A stretch of DNA of 38,390 nt, from assembly GCF_905480005.1 (NCBI RefSeq), contig NZ_CAJQOO010000072.1, positions 1-38,390 on the forward strand. The letters run 5' to 3'. The first letter of the stretch is position 1. Each line of letters begins with the position of its first letter. Origin of the DNA: an uncultured Maricaulis sp. GTDB taxonomy: Bacteria > Pseudomonadota > Alphaproteobacteria > Caulobacterales > Maricaulaceae. Positions 29,882 to 38,390 of this stretch are shown here, in pieces. Under the pieces are notes generated by a model. The model saw only the letters and a list, made by a program, of their open reading frames with translations, had not been told where the DNA came from and did no database searches. The position numbers were made by a program, and so were the translations under genes.

Positions 29882-30568
29882 ATGTCAAAGGATGAGATCC
29901 GGCAAAATAGCGCTGCGAGCGACGCCGAGGAGGTTCGCGCCTTCCTGATCACCAATCCCGACTTCGTGCGCGAAGACGCCGAGCTTTTCTCGCTGATCGT
30001 CGAAACCAGCCGCGATGACGGCGCAATCGACCTCGGTGCGGCTGCGCGTGACAAGCTGCGTGAAGAAATTCGCCAGTTGAAATCACTGAACGGTTCGATC
30101 GTTGAAACCGCGCGCGCCAATCTCGCCATCCAATCGCAGATCCACATGGCGGTGCTGGCCCTGCTGGAAGTGGATTCCCTGTCCGGACTCGACAGCAAGA
30201 TGTCGAACCGGCTGACCGGTGCATTGGGTGTGGATGTTTGCCGTGTCCTGATTGAGGGACACGCCCCCCTGAAAAATGCCGAGTCCATCCTGGGTGCCGC
30301 GGAAGGCTTTGTCGGGGATGTTCTGGGCGATCATGTTGAAATGCTGGGCCCTGTGAACCCCGGCAATGCACACGCTCTCTATGGCCAGCAAGGCGCGCGG
30401 GTCAGCTCGCAGGCGATTGTCCGGCTCGACTTCAATGGTCATGACGGCTTGATCGCCCTGGCTGCCCGGGACGCTCACCTCTTTCAGTCAGGCCAGGGCA
30501 CCGAATTGTTGAATTTCCTCGCGCGTGCCGTGGAGCGCATGGTGGTCCAATGGCTGCATCAGACCTGA
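29882..30568 (+). CDS. DUF484 family protein
   Basis: The 228-residue protein has a short N-terminal segment (EEVRAFLITNPDFVREDAELFSLIVE), a helix with LREEIRQLKSLNGSIVETARANLAIQSQIHMAVLALLE, then a GAF-like alpha/beta domain ending in SSQAIVRLDFNGHDGLIALAARDAHLFQSGQGTELLNFLARAVERMVVQWL. DUF484 genes lie directly before xerC in many proteobacteria, as here, where the two overlap by 19 bases. Molecular role unknown. The ATG at 29882 with GGGAGA 9 bases upstream is preferred; the frame is open to 29777 but that part lacks family similarity. The 241 bases between it and priA must hold the divergent promoters; nothing specific is visible. Confidence 0.9.
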   Translation: MSKDEIRQNSAASDAEEVRAFLITNPDFVREDAELFSLIVETSRDDGAIDLGAAARDKLREEIRQLKSLNGSIVETARANLAIQSQIHMAVLALLEVDSLSGLDSKMSNRLTGALGVDVCRVLIEGHAPLKNAESILGAAEGFVGDVLGDHVEMLGPVNPGNAHALYGQQGARVSSQAIVRLDFNGHDGLIALAARDAHLFQSGQGTELLNFLARAVERMVVQWLHQT

Positions 30569-31485
30569 AGACCGGATGGGCGGAATCGCAGTCCGCCTTC
30601 CTGGCCCATCTCGCCGGCGAGCGGCGGCTCTCCCCGCGGACGCTTGACGCCTATCAGCGTGACCTGGATGGATTTGGGAATTTCCTGTTCGATCATCTGG
30701 GGTCACCGCCAGACCTGGGCGATCTCGCCACCCTCACCTCCCGTGACTTTCGCGCGTGGATGGCCGAACGCCGACGCGCCGGCCTGTCGGCCCGCTCCCT
30801 GGCCCGCTCGCTATCCGCCGTTCGGACCTTCTTTGCCTATGCCAAGCGACGCTGGGGACTCGACAATCCAGCGCTCTCGCTCGTGGAGAGCCCCAAGCTC
30901 GGCAGAAGCACCCCCAAACCGGTCAGCGAAGAGGCTGCACGCCAGCTGCTTGAGGAAACCGGCGCGCGCGGAAAACCGGACTGGATCAGCGCGCGCGATG
31001 AGGCTGTTCTCCTCCTCCTGTACGGATGTGGTCTGCGAGTTTCCGAGGCACTTGGCCTGACCGGCGAGGACTATCCCTTTGGGGACACGCTGCGCATCGC
31101 GGGCAAGGGCAACAAGACCCGGATCGTCCCGGTGCTGCCGGCCGTCGCGGAAGCCGCCGCGCGCTATGTCTCGCTCTGCCCTTATCCCACGGAGCGGGAG
31201 GCTGCACTTTTTCGGGGCGCGCGCGGGGGGGCTTTGGGCGCACGCAACGTGCAGATGCTGATGCAGGATCTGCGCGGCCGACTCGGACTTGCGGAAACCG
31301 CGACACCACACGCATTGCGCCATGCCTTTGCCACCCATCTCCTCGCGCATGGTGGCGATCTGCGCGCAATCCAGGAGTTGCTCGGCCATGCCAGCCTCTC
31401 CACCACCCAGATCTATGCGGATGTTGAGAGCGCCCGGCTGATGGCGATCTATGACGGCGCGCACCCACGCGCGCGCAAAGGCTGA
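30550..31485 (+). CDS. xerC: Tyrosine recombinase XerC
   Basis: The 311-residue protein has the SAM-like N-domain (FLAHLAGERRLSPRTLDAYQRDLDGFGNFL) and the catalytic domain with R163 (YGCGLRVSEAL), K189 in IAGKGNKTR, H254 and R257 (PHALRHAFATHLL), H280 (LLGHASLSTTQIYADV) and nucleophile Tyr289. It acts with XerD at dif to resolve chromosome dimers at division. It overlaps the DUF484 gene. All catalytic residues are intact, unlike those of the integrase at the left of the window. xerD is not in the window. Confidence 0.96.
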   Translation: MAASDLKTGWAESQSAFLAHLAGERRLSPRTLDAYQRDLDGFGNFLFDHLGSPPDLGDLATLTSRDFRAWMAERRRAGLSARSLARSLSAVRTFFAYAKRRWGLDNPALSLVESPKLGRSTPKPVSEEAARQLLEETGARGKPDWISARDEAVLLLLYGCGLRVSEALGLTGEDYPFGDTLRIAGKGNKTRIVPVLPAVAEAAARYVSLCPYPTEREAALFRGARGGALGARNVQMLMQDLRGRLGLAETATPHALRHAFATHLLAHGGDLRAIQELLGHASLSTTQIYADVESARLMAIYDGAHPRARKG

Positions 31486-31585
31486 CCCGCCGCCTGCAGC
31501 CTCGCCAGAGCACCGCAGCAAAGCCCGTCGAGCAAGCCGATCCTCATACGGATCTGGGTCCGGGAATATCGCACGCCCAATCCCC

Positions 31586-31617
31586 TTGCCGGACATCGGC
31601 AATCCCTGTACTTTAAT
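31586..31617 (+). promoter_or_regulatory. Putative promoter of the membrane protein-regulator pair
   Basis: TTGCCG (31586-31591) and TACTTT (31609-31614) are spaced 17 bases; TTTAAT overlaps the latter. GGGAG follows 6 bases before the ATG at 31642. The match to a sigma-70 promoter is fair only. Confidence 0.45.
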
Positions 31618-31641
31618 TTTCAAAGAACTTGGGAGATCGTT

Positions 31642-32256
31642 ATGAGCGAACAATCCGACCTCGAATATCTACGCGACGTCGCCGCCAGTGGACAATATGC
31701 GCCTTCCCTCAGCGGACGTTTCTTCATCTGGTGGGGCGGGCTGGCCGCACCGGCACTGCTTGCTCACTGGAGCATCATCACCGGAACAATCGCCATCCCG
31801 ACCCAATATGTCGGTCTGGTTTGGCTGGCCTACGGGATAATCGGTCTGATCGGATCCAGTCTTCTGGGGCGCACCTTGCGGAACAAGCCCGGCACAGGTG
31901 CGGTGAATAATCGCGGCGAAGCCGCCGCCTGGCGCGGCGTCACCTGGATGGTGGCTGCCTATGCAATCGGCGCCGTGGTCGCCGCCTTCCTCGGCCGGGG
32001 CCATGCGATCCTGTTTGACACCATCCCCCTGGTCGCCTTCGCCGGTTATGGAATGTCATTCAATGTCAGCGCCCAGTTGGGCGGCGCGCGCTGGATGCAG
32101 GGCATGGCCATCCTGGCCTGGTTGTTCAGCGGAGCCGGCCTGCTTCTGGTCGGAACACATGGCCTCTATCTTTTCGCGGCAGCAGCCGTCGGCATCCTGG
32201 CCATCGTCCCGGGTCTCGTTCTCCTGCGCGGAGAGCCTGCGGCGGAGGCCGTGTGA
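31642..32256 (+). CDS. Membrane protein of unknown function
   Basis: The 204-residue protein has a soluble N-terminus (MSEQSDLEYLRDVAASGQYAPSLSGRF) followed by about six hydrophobic segments (FIWWGGLAAPALLAHWSII, YVGLVWLAYGIIGLIGSSLL, VTWMVAAYAIGAVVAAFLG, IPLVAFAGYGMSFNVSAQ, MQGMAILAWLFSGAGLLLV, YLFAAAAVGILAIVPGLVLL). No motif identifies a function. The next gene, a winged-helix regulator, starts directly after its stop, so the two form a unit. Similar membrane protein-regulator pairs occur in other alphaproteobacteria, to my knowledge without an assigned role. Confidence 0.85.
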   Translation: MSEQSDLEYLRDVAASGQYAPSLSGRFFIWWGGLAAPALLAHWSIITGTIAIPTQYVGLVWLAYGIIGLIGSSLLGRTLRNKPGTGAVNNRGEAAAWRGVTWMVAAYAIGAVVAAFLGRGHAILFDTIPLVAFAGYGMSFNVSAQLGGARWMQGMAILAWLFSGAGLLLVGTHGLYLFAAAAVGILAIVPGLVLLRGEPAAEAV

Positions 32257-32556
32257 ATGCCGGACGATTTTGACGCCAACGCCCTGGACGATGTCATTCA
32301 CGGCAAGCTTCGGCTTGCTGTGATGGCCTTTCTGTCGGCAACACGGGATGCCAGCTTCACCGAGATCAAAACCCGGACCGGCGCCTCCGACGGGAATTTG
32401 TCGGTACATCTGCGCAAGTTGGAGGAAGCCGGTTATGTCGCGATCGAGAAAAGCTTCGTCGACCGCAAACCCCAGACCCGGGCTTCACTGACCAAAACCG
32501 GGCGTGCCGCCTGGATTGCCTATCTCGACCAGCTCAAGAACCTGATTCAACCGTGA
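32257..32556 (+). CDS. Winged-helix transcriptional regulator
   Basis: The 99-residue protein is a single winged-helix domain of the MarR/ArsR-like type: IHGKLRLAVMAFLSATRDASFTEIKTRTGASDGNLSVHLRKLEEAGYVAIEKSFVDRKPQTRASLTKTGRAAWIAYLDQL. The recognition helix region is GASDGNLSVHLRKLEEAGYV and the wing KSFVDRKPQTRASLT. There is no ligand or metal site visible. Its ATG directly follows the stop of the membrane protein gene. It may autoregulate the pair. Confidence 0.9.
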   Translation: MPDDFDANALDDVIHGKLRLAVMAFLSATRDASFTEIKTRTGASDGNLSVHLRKLEEAGYVAIEKSFVDRKPQTRASLTKTGRAAWIAYLDQLKNLIQP

Positions 32557-32564
32557 AATTCCAA

Positions 32565-32582
32565 GCCTGACCGAGGTCAGGC
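32565..32582. terminator. Compact palindrome between convergent genes
   Basis: GCCTGAC and GTCAGGC pair around a CGAG tetraloop. It lies in the 20-base gap between two convergent genes and includes the stop codon of the minus-strand GNAT gene. It could act as a short bidirectional terminator, though no T-run is present. Confidence 0.45.
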
Positions 32583-33125
32583 CGCTTGCCGGTTGGGGGT
32601 ATGGTGCCAGGCAATCACGTCAAAGCCCTCATCCGGCTCCTGGCGTGTTTCGCCCTCGACGAAGCCCGCCTTCTCGAGCACCCGGTGCGACGCGTCCCGA
32701 TCATCGCGGGTATGGGCGACAACCGATTTGACCCGATCATGCGCATAGGCCCAGTCCAGCAAAGCAACGACACCTTCGGTCGCCAGGCCCTGCTCACGGT
32801 AGGAGATCAGCATGGAGTAGCCGATCTCGACAATGCCGTCCGCATCCGGTGCCCCCTTGAACCCGCCCGTGCCAAGCAATCGGTTCATGACCGGCGAAAT
32901 ATAGACCCAGGAATACCAGCCGGACTCTCCGGGATGCGCGGCGAGCTGGTCGCGCGTCCATTCCATGGTCGCCAGATCCATGAGTTCCGGCGGCCAGGTT
33001 GGTTCGGGATCGACGCCCAAGGCTTTGAAGAACGCCAGGCTATCCTCAAGCTGAAGCGCGGCGAGTTCGGCATTCAGCGCAACCAGCCGCAGGCGCGGCG
33101 AAGCGATTTCGATCGGCTTCGGCAT
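32577..33125 (-). CDS. GNAT acetyltransferase
   Basis: The 182-residue protein has a GNAT fold: IEIASPRLRLVALNAELAALQLED at the N-terminus, GTGGFKGAPDADGIVEIGYSMLISYREQGLATEGVVALLDWAY with the acetyl-CoA loop, and a late ASHRVLEKAGFVEGETRQ. It resembles the RimJ/RimL-type group and shares little with the GNAT at 5125 beyond the fold. Substrate unknown. It is alone on its strand; no good Shine-Dalgarno precedes the ATG. The 203 bases between it and lpdA contain no supported gene (a 28-codon frame at 33277 is discussed under findings). Confidence 0.9.
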   Translation of the reverse strand: MPKPIEIASPRLRLVALNAELAALQLEDSLAFFKALGVDPEPTWPPELMDLATMEWTRDQLAAHPGESGWYSWVYISPVMNRLLGTGGFKGAPDADGIVEIGYSMLISYREQGLATEGVVALLDWAYAHDRVKSVVAHTRDDRDASHRVLEKAGFVEGETRQEPDEGFDVIAWHHTPNRQAA

Positions 33126-33328
33126 CTAAGTTTAACCCTGACCCAGACTTGAACAGACGCATGCGACACACCGGCCACACAACTCTCTTAGCGCGCACCG
33201 CCGGGTCCGACTAGCTTTGGGTAGACCCTTTGACGGCTCGTCCCGACAGATAAAGCCTAGCACGGAGGAAGCAGACTTGTACGACATCGCCGTGAAACAA
33301 TTCGCGCCAACCGAGCCCGAACCTGTGA

Positions 33329-34729
33329 TCAGGACTGCATCGTCCAGCCCTCGACACCCATAGCCGCCTGGCGGACCGCCTCGGTCAGCGTGGGGTGTGG
33401 GTGACAGGTGCGCGCAATATCCTCGGACGCGGCCCGGAATTCCATGGCGAGGCAGACTTCCGCGATCATCTCGCCAACATTGGCACCGATCATGTGAGCG
33501 CCGAGGATTTCATCGGTTTCCGCATCGGCGAGGATTTTCACAAATCCGTCCGTGGCATGATTGGTGCGCGCCCGGGAATTGGCCTGGAAGGGGAATTTTC
33601 CCTTCTTATACTTGCGGCCTTCCGACTTGAGCTCGTCTTCGGTCTTGCCAACCGAAGCGATCTCCGGCGCCGTGTACACGACACCCGGTATGACGTTGTA
33701 ATTCACATGCCCCGCCTTGCCGGCGATCCGCTCGGCACAGGCCACGCCCTCGTCTTCAGCCTTGTGCGCCAGCATCGGGCCGTGCGTGCAGTCGCCCACA
33801 ACCCAGACATTCTCGGCTGTGGTCCGATAGTGATCGTGCGCGATGAAGCCGCGCTGATCGGTCTCGATCCCCACGGTTTCGAGACCCAACCCGTCTGTGT
33901 AGGGGCGACGGCCGATACAGACGAGGACGGTGTCCGCCTCAATCGTTTCGGTCTCGCCACCGGCAGCCGGCTCCAGCGTCACCGCAAGCGTCTCGCCAGA
34001 CGTGTCGACGCCGGTCACCTTGGTGCCAAGCTTGAAGTCCATGCCCTGTTTCGCAAACGTCCGCTGGGCGGTCTTGGCCAACTCGCTGTCCATTCCGGGA
34101 AGAATGCGGTCGAGATACTCGACCACGGTGACATCTGCCCCCAGGCGACGCCAAACCGAGCCAAGTTCCAGCCCGATCACGCCGGCGCCGATCAGGACGA
34201 GCTTGCCCGGAACCGCCTCCAGCGAGAGGGCGCCGGTCGAGGAAACCACACGCTTCTCGTCGATCTCGACGCCCGGAAGCGGGGTGACTTCAGACCCGGT
34301 GGCAATCACGATATTGCGCGTTTCCAGCGTAGTGCTGCTTCCCTCGGATTCGACCTCGACCTTGCCTGGGCCGGCAATCCGGCCGCGGCCGCGGATATAC
34401 TCGACACCATTTTTCTTGAACAGGAATTCGATACCCTTGGTCAGGCCATCAACCGCCTCGTCCTTCTGACCCAGCATCGTATCAAGGTCGAGTTCGACAT
34501 TACCTGTTTTGATCCCGAGTGCGGCAAACCCGGTCCGCGCGACATCGAATAGCTCAGACGCGTGCAACAGGGCTTTGGAAGGGATGCAGCCAACATTGAG
34601 GCAGGTGCCGCCAAGCGTGCCGCGCATCTCGACGCACGCCACCTTCAGCCCAAGCTGTCCAGCGCGGATTGCGCAGTTATAGCCACCCGGGCCGCCGCCA
34701 ATGATTACAATATCATACGTGTCGGACAT
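33329..34729 (-). CDS. lpdA: Dihydrolipoyl dehydrogenase (E3)
   Basis: The 466-residue flavoprotein has the FAD motif [19 protein letters not shown], the redox disulfide [13 protein letters not shown] (C43, C48), the NAD-binding [35 protein letters not shown], and the C-terminal active-site [10 protein letters not shown] with His445 and Glu450. It reoxidises dihydrolipoamide of the 2-oxoglutarate dehydrogenase complex. It is in the same direction as sucA and sucB, but two small membrane-protein genes lie between. A 99-base gap before it could hold its own promoter. Confidence 0.97.
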   Translation of the reverse strand: MSDTYDIVIIGGGPGGYNCAIRAGQLGLKVACVEMRGTLGGTCLNVGCIPSKALLHASELFDVARTGFAALGIKTGNVELDLDTMLGQKDEAVDGLTKGIEFLFKKNGVEYIRGRGRIAGPGKVEVESEGSSTTLETRNIVIATGSEVTPLPGVEIDEKRVVSSTGALSLEAVPGKLVLIGAGVIGLELGSVWRRLGADVTVVEYLDRILPGMDSELAKTAQRTFAKQGMDFKLGTKVTGVDTSGETLAVTLEPAAGGETETIEADTVLVCIGRRPYTDGLGLETVGIETDQRGFIAHDHYRTTAENVWVVGDCTHGPMLAHKAEDEGVACAERIAGKAGHVNYNVIPGVVYTAPEIASVGKTEDELKSEGRKYKKGKFPFQANSRARTNHATDGFVKILADAETDEILGAHMIGANVGEMIAEVCLAMEFRAASEDIARTCHPHPTLTEAVRQAAMGVEGWTMQS

Positions 34730-34828
34730 GCTCGCCTCGCTCTGCTCGCCGCCGTCGCGGCTTGTTGATCCTATATGCCCCGGCAGGGGCTGGCTTGTAA
34801 GAGGGTAAAACGCTGCCGCGGCAGCTGA

Positions 34829-35293
34829 TCAGCGGTTCTGTATCATATGCCTCGGGATGGCACCGGCCTGGCGCAAGATGATCATGACAATCAGCCCGGC
34901 CAATAGCAGGCTATTTGCAATCCAGTCCGCTGGAGCCGGTGTGGAGGCCGCCCAGAAATCGTAATTAGAATCAGACGAATAGACCACCCAACCCGTCAAA
35001 TCAAAGGCAACTGCCGCCGCGTAGACGGGCAGTGCCGCCGAGAAACGCGCGGCCAGCAGGACTGTGCTCGCAGCATAGCAAATTGCGTTGGCAACGGTGA
35101 GCACAACCAGAAACGGGCCCATCGCCTCAACGATTATGATCAGGCTTGGGTCGATACCGGCCGAGACCGCGTCTCCAAACTTGATTGCCAGGACATTGGC
35201 CGCCGACGATAGCTGGTTGTAAGCCCAGGCGCCGATTGCAAGGACGAGCACCCATCTTGCTGCGAGCAGAAACAGATTTGCCGTCACATCCAA
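34829..35293 (-). CDS. Small membrane protein of unknown function
   Basis: The 154-residue protein has about four hydrophobic segments (LFLLAARWVLVLAIGAWAYN, LIIIVEAMGPFLVVLTVANAICYAASTVLLAARF, ALPVYAAAVAFDLTGWVVY, WIANSLLLAGLIVMIILRQ) and an extracytoplasmic-looking loop with SSDSNYDFWAASTPAPADW. No family is recognised. Together with the next upstream gene, it sits inside the sucAB-lpdA cluster; similar hydropathy suggests the two could be distant relatives. Confidence 0.75.
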   Translation of the reverse strand: MDVTANLFLLAARWVLVLAIGAWAYNQLSSAANVLAIKFGDAVSAGIDPSLIIIVEAMGPFLVVLTVANAICYAASTVLLAARFSAALPVYAAAVAFDLTGWVVYSSDSNYDFWAASTPAPADWIANSLLLAGLIVMIILRQAGAIPRHMIQNR

Positions 35294-35341
35294 GCCCCTT
35301 ATGGCTGATCGCGCCGCATCACCTGATCACGGCCATGCTCA

Positions 35342-35788
35342 TCAAGCCCTCTCCGACCCGTGCCGGATTCCAAGCGCGAGCGCCCCGGCAGCGATCAGCG
35401 TTTCGAGCATGAACAGGATCCAGTCCAGCATTTCCGGGTCAAAAGCCTGGTCGACCCGCGCCTGCTGGTGGACCGCCACATCCTCAGGCCGGACGCTGAA
35501 GCCGATCCACATTGCCTGATCGACCAGATAAACCGCCAATGCCAACCAGAGCAGCCGACGCGCATTGGTCCAAATAGCCCAGGCGACCAGGAAGTAACCG
35601 AGTTGCAGCGCCAGAGACAACACAGACAATGCCCATCCGGTCTCGGCGAGCATCCGCGTGATTGTCACCGAATAACCAAGCTGCCCCTCGATTCCGGCCT
35701 GATGCAGAAAGCCCGCAATCGGCGACCGCAGCCCGTACATACCCCGCATCACCGCCAGCACGACAAGGAGATATCGGAGCAGCGGCAT
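35342..35788 (-). CDS. Small membrane protein of unknown function
   Basis: The 148-residue protein has about four hydrophobic segments (LLRYLLVVLAVMRGMYGL, AETGWALSVLSLALQLGYFLVAWAIW, RRLLWLALAVYLVDQAMWIGF, MLDWILFMLETLIAAGALALGI). The ATG at 35788 has TAGGAGA 7 bases upstream, a Shine-Dalgarno that overlaps the sucB stop codon, so translation may be coupled to sucB. An upstream in-frame start at 35809 would fall inside sucB and is less likely. Function unknown. Confidence 0.78.
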   Translation of the reverse strand: MPLLRYLLVVLAVMRGMYGLRSPIAGFLHQAGIEGQLGYSVTITRMLAETGWALSVLSLALQLGYFLVAWAIWTNARRLLWLALAVYLVDQAMWIGFSVRPEDVAVHQQARVDQAFDPEMLDWILFMLETLIAAGALALGIRHGSERA

Positions 35789-35798
35789 GAGCTGTCTC

Positions 35799-37358
35799 CT
35801 ACAGATCAAACAGCATGCGCTGAGGGTCTTCGAGATTCTCTTTGACGCGGACGAGATAGGTCACCGCTTCCTTGCCGTCGACGATCCGGTGATCATAGGA
35901 CAGTGCGAGATACATCATCGGCTTGATCACGACCTGGCCATTCTCGGCCATCGGGCGTTCCTGGATTTTGTGCATACCCAGAATGCCGGACTGCGGGGCG
36001 TTGAGGATCGGCATCGACATCAGTGAGCCATACACACCGCCATTCGAGATGGTGAAGGTCGCGCCCTGCATCTCATCAATGGAGAGCTTGCCGTCACGGG
36101 CCCGCTTGCCGAGGCGGATGATTTCCTTCTCGATCTCCGCCAGCGACATCTGGTCGGCATCGCGCACAACCGGAACCACGAGGCCACGATCCGTACCGAC
36201 GGCAACACCCATGTCGTAGTAGTTCTTGTAGATGATGTCGGTGCCATCAATCTCGGCATTCACTGCCGGTACTTCCTTGAGCGCATGGCAGCAGGCCTTC
36301 ACGAAGAAGCTCATGAAACCGAGCTTGACCCCGTGCTTGGCCACGAAGGCTTCCTGGTGGGTCTTGCGTGCCGCCATGATGGCCGACATGTCGGCCTCAT
36401 TATAGGTGGTCAGGATCGCCGCCGCATTCTGGGCATCCTTCAGGCGCTTGGCGATGGTCTGGCGGAGCCGGGTCATGCGAACACGTTCTTCACGCGGACC
36501 GGTTTCGCGTGGCGCGGCGGCCGGAGCAGGGGTCGGGGCCCGGGCCGGCGCGGCTGGCGCGGCAGGCTTCGGTGCCGCGGCCGCCTTGAGCGCATCGCCC
36601 TTGGTGATCCGTCCATCCTTCCCGGTGCCGTCAATGGAGGCGGCGTCGAGCTTGTTTTCCTCAATCACGCGGGCTGCGGACGGCATGGCCGTTTTGTCGT
36701 CGCCTTCGCCTGACTTGGCACCAGGCATCTCTGCCGGGCTGGCAGGCGACGCCGCGACGCCTTCGCTGATCCGGGCGACCGCATCGCCCGGAGAGACCGT
36801 ATCACCTTCATTGACCAGCAGGTCGGAGACGGTGCCGGCAACCGGTGACGGGACTTCAACGGCGACCTTGTCGGTCTCGATTTCGACCAGAGCCTGGTCA
36901 ATCTCGACCGTATCGCCGGCCTTGACCAGCCAGGAACCGATCGTGCCCTCGGTGACGCTTTCGCCCATTTGAGGAACAGTCGCTTCGACAGCAGCACCCG
37001 ACGCGGCAGGCATGGCGTCCGCCTCAGCCGGGACGCCCGTGTCGGCCGCTTCCTTCGGCGCATCCTCGACCGGAGCGGAAGCCTCATCAGCGGGCGCCTT
37101 CTCCGCGACCGGAGCCGATCCACCGCCGGTTTCCAGAACAGCCAGCTTGGCACCGATTTCGACATTCTCGCCTTCATTCGCGAGGATTTCGCCCATCACG
37201 CCATCCGCGTCGGCTCGAACTTCCACCGCGACCTTGTCGGTTTCGAGTTCAACCAGAACATCGTCCCTCGAGACGGCGTCGCCGGCCTTGACCATCCAAC
37301 TGCCCACGGTGGCTTCGGTGACGCTTTCGCCCAACTGCGGCACGGTGATATCGGTCAT
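35799..37358 (-). CDS. sucB: 2-oxoglutarate dehydrogenase E2 with two lipoyl domains
   Basis: The 519-residue dihydrolipoyl succinyltransferase starts with two lipoyl domains, around residues 2-77 (lipoyl Lys42 in ETDKVAVEV) and 124-198 (Lys164 in ETDKVAVEV), joined by an Ala/Pro/Glu linker. The E1/E3-binding domain follows ([30 protein letters not shown], about 225-255), then an Ala/Pro linker and the catalytic domain with His490 and Asp494 ([12 protein letters not shown]). E. coli SucB has one lipoyl domain. The two halves are similar but not identical, so the duplication is not recent. It lies between sucA and the small membrane-protein genes. Confidence 0.97.
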   Translation of the reverse strand: MTDITVPQLGESVTEATVGSWMVKAGDAVSRDDVLVELETDKVAVEVRADADGVMGEILANEGENVEIGAKLAVLETGGGSAPVAEKAPADEASAPVEDAPKEAADTGVPAEADAMPAASGAAVEATVPQMGESVTEGTIGSWLVKAGDTVEIDQALVEIETDKVAVEVPSPVAGTVSDLLVNEGDTVSPGDAVARISEGVAASPASPAEMPGAKSGEGDDKTAMPSAARVIEENKLDAASIDGTGKDGRITKGDALKAAAAPKPAAPAAPARAPTPAPAAAPRETGPREERVRMTRLRQTIAKRLKDAQNAAAILTTYNEADMSAIMAARKTHQEAFVAKHGVKLGFMSFFVKACCHALKEVPAVNAEIDGTDIIYKNYYDMGVAVGTDRGLVVPVVRDADQMSLAEIEKEIIRLGKRARDGKLSIDEMQGATFTISNGGVYGSLMSMPILNAPQSGILGMHKIQERPMAENGQVVIKPMMYLALSYDHRIVDGKEAVTYLVRVKENLEDPQRMLFDL

Positions 37359-37394
37359 GTCTCTCGTCTTTCCTTCAAAGAAGTTGGTCGCGCC

Positions 37395-38390
37395 CTAGGA
37401 GAGGGCTTCATCGACCAGGGCATCCTGTTGTTGCTTGTGCTTGGAGGCGATACCGGTCGCCGTCGACGCAGTCGGCGTACGGCCGACATAACGCGGACGC
37501 TCGGCCTTGCCGTCGATCTTGCCCAGCACGTACTCGATATTGGGCTCGACAAAGGTCCAGTAGCCCATATTGCGAGGCTCTTCCTGGCACCAGACGATCT
37601 CGGCGTTCGGGAAACGCGCGAGTTCGGCGATCAGTGCCTTGTAAGGGAAGGGGTAAAGCTGCTCGACGCGCATCAGGTAGACGTCGTCCGTGCCCCGTTT
37701 TTCACGCTCTTCCAGCAGATCGTAATAGACCTTGCCGGTACACAGCACGACGCGGCGGATTTCCGCATCCGATTTCAGATTCAGCGTGGTCTGGCGGATT
37801 TCGCCTTCCGGCCGGGACGCCTCATCCGCATCATCCCAGAGCACGCGGTGGAAGGACGAGCCCGGCCCCATCGCAGCCAGCTGCGAGACGCAACGCTTGT
37901 GACGCAGCAGGCTTTTCGGCGTCATGATCACCAGCGGCGTGCGGAAATTGCGGTGAATCTGACGGCGCAGGATGTGGAAGTAATTGGCCGGCGTCGAGCA
38001 ATTGGCGACCTGCATATTGTCTTCCGCGCACAGCTGCAGGAAGCGCTCGGGACGGGCCGACGAATGCTCGGGCCCCTGTCCTTCATAGCCATGCGGCAGC
38101 AACATCGTCAGACCGGACATGCGCAACCATTTGCGCTCACCGGAGGAAATGAACTGGTCGATGATGACCTGGGCACCATTGGTGAAGTCACCAAACTGGG
38201 CCTCCCACATCACCAGCGTGTTCGGCGCCGACAGCGAGAAGCCATACTCGAACCCGAGCACAGCCTCTTCAGACAGCATGGAGTCGATGACCTCATACTT
38301 CTTCTGGTCCGGCGTCAGGTGATTGAGCGGCGTGTATTTCTCGGCGGTCTGCTGGTCGATGATGTGCGAATGGCGCTGCGAGAACGTGCC
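37395..38390 (-). CDS. sucA: 2-oxoglutarate dehydrogenase E1, C-terminal part
   Basis: The frame is open to the right edge, so only the last 331 codons are seen, beginning GTFSQRHSHIIDQQTAEKYTPLNHL. This part includes the transketolase-like Pyr domain (EEAVLGFEYGFSLSAPNTLVMWEAQFGDFTNGAQVIIDQFISSGERKW, LLPHGYEGQGPEHSSARPERFLQLCAEDNMQV, FRTPLVIMTPKSLLRHK) and the C-terminal domain (VVLCTGKVYYDLLEERE ... IVWCQEEPRNMGYWTFVEPNIE ... RPRYVGRTPTASTATG). E1 decarboxylates 2-oxoglutarate with thiamine diphosphate and passes the succinyl group to SucB. It is 36 bases upstream of sucB. Confidence 0.97.
   Translation of the reverse strand, partial: GTFSQRHSHIIDQQTAEKYTPLNHLTPDQKKYEVIDSMLSEEAVLGFEYGFSLSAPNTLVMWEAQFGDFTNGAQVIIDQFISSGERKWLRMSGLTMLLPHGYEGQGPEHSSARPERFLQLCAEDNMQVANCSTPANYFHILRRQIHRNFRTPLVIMTPKSLLRHKRCVSQLAAMGPGSSFHRVLWDDADEASRPEGEIRQTTLNLKSDAEIRRVVLCTGKVYYDLLEEREKRGTDDVYLMRVEQLYPFPYKALIAELARFPNAEIVWCQEEPRNMGYWTFVEPNIEYVLGKIDGKAERPRYVGRTPTASTATGIASKHKQQQDALVDEALS

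Noticed and set aside
33395-34552. 385-codon plus-strand frame over lpdA
   Set aside because: Antisense shadow of lpdA with no motif of its own.

Overview
The window is chromosomal DNA from a GC-rich alphaproteobacterium. Gene content and order (obgE-proB-nadD-rsfS-rlmH, envC-ctpA-divergent deacetylase-rppH, atpHAGD..C, DUF484-xerC, sucA-sucB..lpdA) and the protein sequences look most like the stalked or dimorphic marine lineage (Hyphomonadaceae/Maricaulis-like). That placement is by pattern recognition, not by a search.

Layout. Positions 1-3291 are the decayed end of an integrative element at the 3' end of a tRNA-Ser(CGA) gene (3292-3381). Its tyrosine integrase is broken by an in-frame amber codon and has lost its last residues to an IS3-family insertion sequence (241-1507), whose own orfA carries a one-base frameshift. 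Positions 3500-5100 hold a small lipoprotein gene, then rplU (L21 with an unusual C-terminal extension) and rpmA, with a structured leader and a clear terminator. Positions 5125-10583 hold a GNAT gene and the obgE-proB-nadD-[egtD-like]-rsfS-rlmH cluster; rsfS has no ATG, GTG or TTG start. Positions 10616-15187 hold a cell-envelope group: EnvC-like factor, CtpA protease, YibQ-like divergent deacetylase, and RppH.

Positions 15194-17854 are a divergent pair: an amidohydrolase lipoprotein and a membrane-anchored AraC-type regulator. Positions 17894-23773 (minus strand) are the F1 ATP synthase genes atpH-A-G-D, a terminator-like hairpin, a secreted protein of unknown function, then atpC. Positions 24045-26645 form a tight three-gene operon: a NrtR-like degenerate Nudix/winged-helix protein, a soluble SPFH (band 7) protein and a divergent NAD-kinase-like protein. 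This is the best candidate in the window for an undescribed system, probably linked to NAD metabolism or stress.

Positions 26652-29640 (minus) are a TerC-family membrane protein and PriA, the latter missing most of one zinc site. Positions 29882-31485 are DUF484 and XerC. Positions 31642-32556 are a membrane protein with a partner winged-helix regulator, followed by a convergent GNAT. Positions 33329-38390 (minus) are the 2-oxoglutarate dehydrogenase genes: sucA (partial, runs off the right edge), sucB with two lipoyl domains, two small membrane-protein genes, and lpdA. No stretch longer than about 300 bases lacks a gene.
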